A DNA stretch of 9,890 bases from Alphaproteobacteria bacterium (GTDB taxonomy: Bacteria; Pseudomonadota; Alphaproteobacteria; Rhodobacterales; Rhodobacteraceae): positions 1-9,890 of the forward strand of contig RFKM01000260.1 of the NCBI GenBank assembly GCA_003694465.1, written 5' to 3'. The position numbers and the translations under genes are program-made. Below are positions 4,745-9,890 of this stretch, in pieces (position 1 is the stretch's first letter; every line of letters starts with the position of its first letter). Below the pieces are notes generated by a model. It did no database searches and was not told the origin of the DNA. It saw nothing but the letters and a program-made list of their open reading frames with translations.

Positions 4745-6646
4745 CTAGTCAACCCATTCGAACGGGCGCGTGAAGGCGCCCAGAACATGCTCGACGGCTG
4801 CCCGATCGACCGGGCCGTCGGCCTTGATCCGGGCCACGAGACCGAGCTTTTTCGAGTCGATCACCTCTTCGACATGGGCCGCAAGCCCCGCCTCGGCAAG
4901 GGCGGCGTCATAGACGCGCGCGATCGCCTGCTTGCGCAGCTCGGGCTTGAACACCTTGCCGACGGCGGTTTTCGGCAGCTCGTCGACGATGCCGATGTAT
5001 TTCGGCACCGCGGCGCGCTCGTGGATGTGCTTGCGGGCGAACTCCATCAGCTCTTCCTCGGTCACCTCGGCCCCCTCGACGAGCTCGACATAGGCGCAGG
5101 GCAACTCGCCGGCAAAGCTGTCGGGCTGGCCGATCGCCCCGGCGAAGGCCACCGCCGGATGGGCGGCCAGCGCCTCTTCGATGATCGCCGGGTCGATGTT
5201 GTGGCCGCCGCGGATGATCAGGTCTTTCGCCCGGCCGGTGATCCAGAGGTAGCCGTCCTCGTCGATGCGGCCGAGATCGCCGGTGCGCAGATAGCGCCCG
5301 TCGGCGAAGAGCCCCTCGTTCTTGCTCTCGTCGGTATAGGTGTGGCCGACATAGACCCCGGGGTTGTAGACGCAGATCTCGCCCACCTCGTCGGTGCCGC
5401 ATTCCTTGAGCACACTGCCATCGGGCGCGACGTGCAGGATCTTGACCTCGGTATAGGGGAAGGGCACCCCGACCGAGCCGATCTTCTTGTTGCCCTCGCC
5501 GATCGGGTTGCACGACACGAGGCAGGTCGCCTCGGTGAGCCCGTAGCCCTCGACGAGCGTGACGCCGGTGGCCTCTTCGAAGCGGTGGAACAGCTCGACG
5601 GGCAGCGGCGCCGAGCCCGAGAAGGCGATCTTGAGCGTCGAGACATCGGCATCGACCGGGCGCTGCATGAGCGCGGCAATCGCCGTCGGAACGGTGATGA
5701 TGAAGCTGACCTTCCAGCGCTCGACCAGTTTCCAGAAATTGTCGAACACCCCCTCGCCACGATAGCCCGCCGGCGTCGGGAAGACGACATGCGCCCCCGC
5801 CGTCAGCACCGCCATGAACACCACGTGCACCGCGAAGACATGGAACAGCGGCAGCGGGCAGATCAGCACGTCGTCGGGGTCGAACAGCAGGTTCGCCCCC
5901 AGCCAGCCGTTGTAGACCATGCCACCATAGGTGTGCTGGGCCACCTTCGGCATGCCGGTGGTGCCGCCGGTGTGGAAATAGGCGCCCACCCGGTCGCCGG
6001 CGCTGTCGGGGAATTGCAGCGTGGTCGGCTGGGCGGCGATGGCGGCGTTGAAATCGGCCACCCGCGCCTTGTGGGTGGGCGTCACCTTCGGGCGGATCAG
6101 CGGCACGATCAGGTTTTTCGGAAAGGTCAGGTAGCGGTTGAGATCGACCTCGAGAACATGTTCGACATTCGGCGCCAGCGCCACCGCGGCATGGGCCTTC
6201 TGGGCGACGTCGGTTTTTGGAAAGCCCTTCAGCGTCACCACCACCTTGGCGCCGGTCTCGCGCAGGATGGCGCCGATCTGCTCGGCCTCGAGCAGCGGGT
6301 TCACCGGGTTGACGATGCCGGCGATCATCCCGCCCAGAAGGGTGATGATCGCCTCGTTGCAATTGGGCAGGATGTAGGCGACGACGTCGTTTTCACCGAC
6401 GCCGAGAGACCGGAACAGGTTGGCCGCCTGCACCGCCTTGTCGTGAACCTGCCGCCAGCTCAGGGTTTCGGCCTTGTCCTTCGGGCCGGACAGGATCTGG
6501 AACGAAACCGCCGGGGCGCCGTCGCGCCGCTCGGCGGTGGTTTTCACAAGCTCGTAGATGGTCTTCGCCTTGGGCCGCTCCTCCCAGGGCATCGCGGCCT
6601 CGACCTTGTTGCGGTCGCCGGCTTCGGCATAGCTGTATTGCGGCAT
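4745..6646 (-). CDS. AMP-forming acyl-CoA synthetase
   Basis: A 633-residue adenylate-forming enzyme that activates a carboxylic (probably fatty) acid with ATP and joins it to CoA. Motifs: P-loop HTGGTTGMPK (225-234), GYGLTEAT (367-374), YLRTGDLG (452-459), DGYLWITGRAKDLI (464-477) and the C-terminal lysine motif PKTAVGK with catalytic Lys564. An extra ~60-residue tail after the lysine domain, with IDSKKLGLVARIKADG and ending FTRPFEWVD, goes beyond the usual end of FadD-type enzymes. Chain-length specificity cannot be told; an aryl-CoA ligase is possible. Start choice: ATG 6646 has GGGAGGA just upstream, while an ATG six codons earlier (6664) follows an A-rich stretch without a ribosome site and lies in the loop of a small hairpin. 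The ABC exporter gene is 81 nt upstream on the same strand, and the DsrC-like gene follows after 5 nt. Confidence 0.92.
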   Translation of the reverse strand: MPQYSYAEAGDRNKVEAAMPWEERPKAKTIYELVKTTAERRDGAPAVSFQILSGPKDKAETLSWRQVHDKAVQAANLFRSLGVGENDVVAYILPNCNEAIITLLGGMIAGIVNPVNPLLEAEQIGAILRETGAKVVVTLKGFPKTDVAQKAHAAVALAPNVEHVLEVDLNRYLTFPKNLIVPLIRPKVTPTHKARVADFNAAIAAQPTTLQFPDSAGDRVGAYFHTGGTTGMPKVAQHTYGGMVYNGWLGANLLFDPDDVLICPLPLFHVFAVHVVFMAVLTAGAHVVFPTPAGYRGEGVFDNFWKLVERWKVSFIITVPTAIAALMQRPVDADVSTLKIAFSGSAPLPVELFHRFEEATGVTLVEGYGLTEATCLVSCNPIGEGNKKIGSVGVPFPYTEVKILHVAPDGSVLKECGTDEVGEICVYNPGVYVGHTYTDESKNEGLFADGRYLRTGDLGRIDEDGYLWITGRAKDLIIRGGHNIDPAIIEEALAAHPAVAFAGAIGQPDSFAGELPCAYVELVEGAEVTEEELMEFARKHIHERAAVPKYIGIVDELPKTAVGKVFKPELRKQAIARVYDAALAEAGLAAHVEEVIDSKKLGLVARIKADGPVDRAAVEHVLGAFTRPFEWVD

Positions 6647-6658
6647 CGTTCCTCCCCT

Positions 6659-6673
6659 CGGCATTTTTTGCCG
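6659..6673 (-). other. Small perfect hairpin in the acyl-CoA synthetase leader
   Basis: CGGCA, a 5-nt loop and TGCCG form a perfect 5-bp stem in the gap between the ABC exporter and the acyl-CoA synthetase. On the - strand the loop is A-rich and the stem ends next to the GGGAGGA ribosome site of the synthetase. No T-run follows on either strand, so it is not a standard terminator. It could be an mRNA-stability or translation-tuning element, or chance. The remaining bases, to 6727, show no clear promoter. Confidence 0.3.
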
Positions 6674-6727
6674 TTTGGAAAAGGATGGGCGGTTTTGCCG
6701 CGCCCCGCAAGTCTGACGTGGCGGCGT

Positions 6728-8515
6728 TTATTCGGCCGCCAGCCCTTCGGTGAACTGCAACCGGGCAAGGCGCGCGTAAAGCCCGCCCTCGGCCACCAGC
6801 GCATCATGGGTGCCCTGGGCAACGATGCGGCCATGTTCGAACACCACGATCCGGTCGGCCTTCTTCACCGTTGCCAGCCGGTGGGCGATGATGATCGTCG
6901 TGCGATCGCGCGACATCTCGTCGACGGCGCGCTGCACCGCCTGTTCGCTTTCGGCGTCAAGGGCGCTGGTCGCCTCGTCGAGCAGCAGGATCGGGGCATC
7001 GCGCAAGATCGCCCGGGCAATGGCGATACGCTGCTTCTGCCCGCCCGAAAGCATCACCCCGCGCTCGCCGACCTGGCTGTCATAGCCATCGGGCAGCGCC
7101 ATCAGGAAGTCGTGCGCCGCGGCCGCCTTTGCCGCCGCCTCGACCTCTTCGTCGGTGGCGTCGGGCCGGCCGAAGCGGATGTTCTCGCGCGCCGTGGTGG
7201 CGAAGATCACCGCATCCTGCGGCACCAGCGCCATCTGCCGGCGGAAATCGGCCCGGGCCATGGCGCGCAGGTCGATCCCGTCGATCTTCACCGCCCCTTC
7301 GGTCGGGTCGTAGAAGCGCTGGACGAGCTGGATGATGGTCGATTTCCCGGCGCCGGACGGGCCGACGAGGGCCACCGTCTCACCGGGGTTGACCTTCAGC
7401 GAAACATGGTCGAGCGCGAGGTGATCGGGGCGCGCCGGATAGCGGAAGCTGACATCCTCGAAGCTGATCTCGCCGCGGATCGGACGCGGCGCCGGAACCG
7501 GCTTCGGCGGATCCTTCACCGCGTCCTCGGCGGTGAGCAGCTCGACAAGGCGCTCGGTGGCGCCGGCGGCGCGCTGCAGCTCCGACCAGATCTCCGACAG
7601 CGCCCCCACCGAGCCCGCCGTCATGATCGCGTAGATCACGAACTGCACCAGCGCGCCGATGGTCATGTCGCCGGCGCGCACGTCGCGCATGCCCACCCAG
7701 AGCACCCCGACGACGCCGGAAAAGACCAGCGTGATCACGATCACCGTCAAGAGCGCCCGCGTGCCGATGCGCCGCTTGGCCGAGACGAAACTCTCTTCGG
7801 TCACCTCCCGGAAGGCGGCGCGGGTCAGGTCTTCATGGGTGAAGGCCTGCACGGTCTGCACGCTGAGCAGCGCCTCGGAGGCCGAACCCGACGAGCGCGC
7901 GATCCAGTCCTGGTTCTCGCGGCCGAGCCGGCGCAGGCGGCGGCCGAGCACGATGATCGGCACCACCACCGCCGGTACCACCAGCAGCACGAGGCCGGTG
8001 AGCTTCGGCGAGGTGTAGAGCAGCATCGCGATGCCGCCGAAGAGGATCAGCAGGTTGCGCAGCGCCACCGAGACCGACGAGCCGATCACCGAGAGGATCA
8101 GCGTCGTGTCGGTGGTGATCCGGCTGAGCACCTCGCCGGTCATGATCTTCTCGTAGAAGGCGGGGCTGAGGCCGATCACCCGCGAGAACACCGCCTCGCG
8201 GATATCGGCCACCACGCGCTCGCCCAGCCGCGTGACGAGGTAGTAGCGCAGCCCGGTGCCGAGGGCGAGCAGCACCGCCACGCCCCATGCGGCGAGGAAA
8301 TACTTGTCGAGCAGCGCGACGGAACTTTCGCCGAACCCGTCGACGACCCGGCGCACGGCGATCGGCATGATCAGCGAAACCGTCGCCGTCGCCACCAGCG
8401 CCGCGAGGGCGGCGGCGAGCATCGCCCGGTAGGGCCTCAGGAAGGGCCAGAGTTCGCGCAGCGCACCGATGCGCTTCGATGTGCCGCGCTCTTCGGTGCT
8501 GTCCTGTCCGGCCAT
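6728..8515 (-). CDS. ABC exporter half-transporter, MsbA-related (membrane + ATPase)
   Basis: A 595-residue fused half-transporter that would work as a homodimer in the inner membrane. Residues 1-325 are the six-helix exporter domain, with the coupling segment YEKIMTGEVLSRITTDTTLI (121-140). Residues 348-595 are the ATPase: Walker A GPSGAGKS (385-392), Q-loop Gln433, signature LSGGQ (489-493), Walker B ILLLDE with Glu514, D-loop SALD (517-520) and H-loop His545, all intact. It resembles the alphaproteobacterial MsbA-related group of lipid or multidrug exporters. The substrate is unknown, and it need not be lipid A. The ATG at 8515 has GAGGAT at good spacing. The acyl-CoA synthetase lies 81 nt downstream on the same strand, so co-transcription is likely, which mildly favours a lipid-linked role (inference). 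Confidence 0.93.
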   Translation of the reverse strand: MAGQDSTEERGTSKRIGALRELWPFLRPYRAMLAAALAALVATATVSLIMPIAVRRVVDGFGESSVALLDKYFLAAWGVAVLLALGTGLRYYLVTRLGERVVADIREAVFSRVIGLSPAFYEKIMTGEVLSRITTDTTLILSVIGSSVSVALRNLLILFGGIAMLLYTSPKLTGLVLLVVPAVVVPIIVLGRRLRRLGRENQDWIARSSGSASEALLSVQTVQAFTHEDLTRAAFREVTEESFVSAKRRIGTRALLTVIVITLVFSGVVGVLWVGMRDVRAGDMTIGALVQFVIYAIMTAGSVGALSEIWSELQRAAGATERLVELLTAEDAVKDPPKPVPAPRPIRGEISFEDVSFRYPARPDHLALDHVSLKVNPGETVALVGPSGAGKSTIIQLVQRFYDPTEGAVKIDGIDLRAMARADFRRQMALVPQDAVIFATTARENIRFGRPDATDEEVEAAAKAAAAHDFLMALPDGYDSQVGERGVMLSGGQKQRIAIARAILRDAPILLLDEATSALDAESEQAVQRAVDEMSRDRTTIIIAHRLATVKKADRIVVFEHGRIVAQGTHDALVAEGGLYARLARLQFTEGLAAE

Positions 8516-8538
8516 GGGCTGATCCTCGCGTTTTCGGT

Positions 8539-8567
8539 CAGATAGGCCGGTTGCGCCGCGACGGCAA
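8539..8567 (-). promoter_or_regulatory. Candidate promoter for the ABC exporter operon
   Basis: On the - strand TTGCCG (8567-8562), a 17-nt spacer and TATCTG (8544-8539) resemble a sigma-70 promoter. Transcription would begin about 17 nt ahead of the ATG at 8515, just upstream of the GAGGAT ribosome site. The spacing is ideal but the box matches are partial (four and three of six). Confidence 0.4.
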
Positions 8568-8572
8568 GGGCA

Positions 8573-8602
8573 GGCCCGCGCGCCAGCGCCCGGGCGCGGC
8601 CC
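8573..8602 (-). other. GC-rich imperfect inverted repeat downstream of ilvD
   Basis: GGCCCGCGCGCC and CGGGCGCGGCCC flank a short loop in the 105-nt gap after the ilvD stop. The stem needs a small bulge, and no T-run follows on the - strand, so it is at best a weak or factor-assisted terminator for ilvD. In DNA this GC-rich it could be chance. Confidence 0.25.
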
Positions 8603-8620
8603 ATTGCCTCACCGGTCAGG

Positions 8621-9890
8621 TCATTTTTCGCCGGGCAACACCCGCACCGCGCCCTTCGCCGCCGAGGAGGCCATCATCGCATAGGCCTTCAGCGCCTTCG
8701 AAACCTTGCGGCTGCGCACTTCCTTCGGCGCCCAGGGCAGCGGCCCCATCGCCTCGCGCCGGGCGGCGAGGGTCTGCTCGTCGACGGCGAGGTGGATGCG
8801 CCGGCCCGGAATGTCGATCTCGATGATGTCGCCGTCCTCGACGAGGCCGATCTCGCCGCCCTCGGCCGCTTCCGGGCTGACATGGCCGATCGAAAGCCCC
8901 GAGGTGCCGCCGGAGAAGCGCCCGTCGGTGAGCAGCGCGCAGGCTTTGCCGAGGCCCTTCGACTTGAGGTAGGAGGTGGGATAGAGCATTTCCTGCATCC
9001 CCGGCCCGCCCTGCGGCCCCTCGTAGCGGATCACCACCACCTCGCCGGGCTTCACCTTGCCGGTGAGAATGCCGCTCACGGCGCTGTCCTGGCTCTCGAA
9101 GACATGGGCCGGGCCGGAGAATTTCAGGATGCTTTCATCCACCCCCGCCGTCTTCACGATGCAGCCGTCGCGGGCGATGTTGCCGAAGAGCACCGCCAGC
9201 CCCCCATCTTTCGAATAGGCATGCTCGGCCGAGCGGATCACCCCGGCGGCGCGGTCGCGGTCGAGCGAGGCGTAGCGGTTTTTCGTCGAGAAGGCCTGCG
9301 TGGTGCGCACCCCGCCCGGCGCGGCGCGGTAGAAGGACTCGACTTCCGGGTCGTTCGCCGTCATCACGTCCCACTTGGCCAGCGCCTCGCCCATGGTCTC
9401 GCAATGCACGGTGCGCGCCTCGGCGTGGATCAGCCCGGCGCGGTTCATCTCGCCGAGAATGCCCATGATGCCGCCGGCGCGGTGGACGTCTTCCATATGC
9501 ACGTCGGGCACGGACGGGGCGACCTTGCACAGCACCGGCACCTTGCGGCTGAGCCGGTCGATGTCGTCCATGGTGAAATTCACCCCGCCCTCGTGGGCGA
9601 TGGCCAGAAGGTGCAGAACGGTGTTGGTCGAGCCGCCCATGGCAATGTCGAGGCTCATGGCGTTCTCGAAGGCCTCGAAGGTGGCGATGTCGCGCGGCAG
9701 AAGGCCGGGCTTCTCCTCTTCGTAATGCGCCTTGGTGATCTCGACGATGCGCCGACCGGCCTCTTTGAACAGGCCTTCGCGGTCGGCATGGGTGGCCAGA
9801 AGCGAGCCGTTGCCCGGCAGCGCCAGCCCCAGCGCCTCGGCGAGGCAGTTCATCGAGTTGGCGGTGAACATGCCCGAGCAGGAGCCGCAG
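8621..9890 (-). CDS. ilvD: Dihydroxy-acid dehydratase, 5' part beyond window
   Basis: IlvD dehydrates 2,3-dihydroxy-3-methylbutanoate and its methylpentanoate analogue to the 2-oxo acids, the third common step of valine and isoleucine synthesis. It is a cytoplasmic [Fe-S] enzyme needing Mg2+. About 423 codons are visible, roughly the last two-thirds of an enzyme of about 610 residues. The frame is open to the window edge, beginning [15 protein letters not shown], which contains one of the cluster cysteines. Other hallmarks are [87 protein letters not shown], and [23 protein letters not shown] with the catalytic serine. The sequence tracks E. coli IlvD closely, including the C-terminal GAVR, rather than sugar-acid dehydratases such as Edd. 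The start and upstream control lie outside the window. The next gene, the ABC exporter, is 105 nt away on the same strand and appears to have its own promoter. Confidence 0.97.
   Translation of the reverse strand, partial: CGSCSGMFTANSMNCLAEALGLALPGNGSLLATHADREGLFKEAGRRIVEITKAHYEEEKPGLLPRDIATFEAFENAMSLDIAMGGSTNTVLHLLAIAHEGGVNFTMDDIDRLSRKVPVLCKVAPSVPDVHMEDVHRAGGIMGILGEMNRAGLIHAEARTVHCETMGEALAKWDVMTANDPEVESFYRAAPGGVRTTQAFSTKNRYASLDRDRAAGVIRSAEHAYSKDGGLAVLFGNIARDGCIVKTAGVDESILKFSGPAHVFESQDSAVSGILTGKVKPGEVVVIRYEGPQGGPGMQEMLYPTSYLKSKGLGKACALLTDGRFSGGTSGLSIGHVSPEAAEGGEIGLVEDGDIIEIDIPGRRIHLAVDEQTLAARREAMGPLPWAPKEVRSRKVSKALKAYAMMASSAAKGAVRVLPGEK

Noticed and set aside
4787..8545. A 1,252-codon open frame on the + strand
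   Set aside because: It runs antisense through the acyl-CoA synthetase and ABC exporter genes, whose motifs are intact. Its composition is what high-GC antisense frames produce, and it matches no family I recognise.

Overview
The window is GC-rich chromosomal DNA with strong G/C third-position bias. Housekeeping families, tight ATGA/GTGA overlaps and the gene order (a DUF952 tail, pyrD, YfgD-like ArsC, MATE exporter, PaaI thioesterases) suggest an alphaproteobacterium, most likely of the Rhodobacteraceae. That placement is inference from protein character and remembered gene order, not from a marker gene. There are nine real genes: three on the + strand and six on the - strand. No tRNA, rRNA, CRISPR array, insertion sequence or phage gene was seen.

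Layout. (1) Bases 1-205 form a fold-back: two near-identical 59-nt inverted arms flank 87 nt. Read on the - strand, bases 1-150 give the last 27 codons of a DUF952 protein, an ATGA overlap and the authentic 5' end of pyrD with a good Shine-Dalgarno sequence. The main pyrD on the + strand begins at native codon 5 and has lost its start and ribosome-binding site. (2) pyrD (pyrimidine synthesis) is followed by a YfgD-type ArsC-family reductase in a GTGA overlap. (3) The ArsC gene converges on a MATE exporter, and one palindromic CTAG supplies both stop codons. (4) The exporter is the last gene of a - strand operon headed by two PaaI-type hotdog thioesterases, with overlaps of 4 and 8 nt. (5) A MerR-family regulator diverges from this operon across a 130-bp region with candidate promoters and dyads. 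(6) Facing MerR on the - strand is a run of ABC exporter, AMP-forming acyl-CoA synthetase, and a small DsrC/TusE-superfamily protein with no cysteine. (7) The right edge holds most of ilvD, cut by the window end.

How the genes fit together. pyrD and ilvD are core biosynthesis (pyrimidines; branched-chain amino acids). The middle of the window has an acyl-thioester theme: two thioesterases next to an exporter, an acyl-CoA synthetase beside an MsbA-like ABC exporter, and a MerR regulator without metal-ligand cysteines between them. A shared role in acyl or lipid handling is inference.

The points most worth a second look are the fold-back at the left edge (probably a chimera or assembly artefact, possibly a real inverted duplication) and the cysteine-free DsrC-like protein encoded 5 nt after the acyl-CoA synthetase. 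I see no clearly new multi-gene system.
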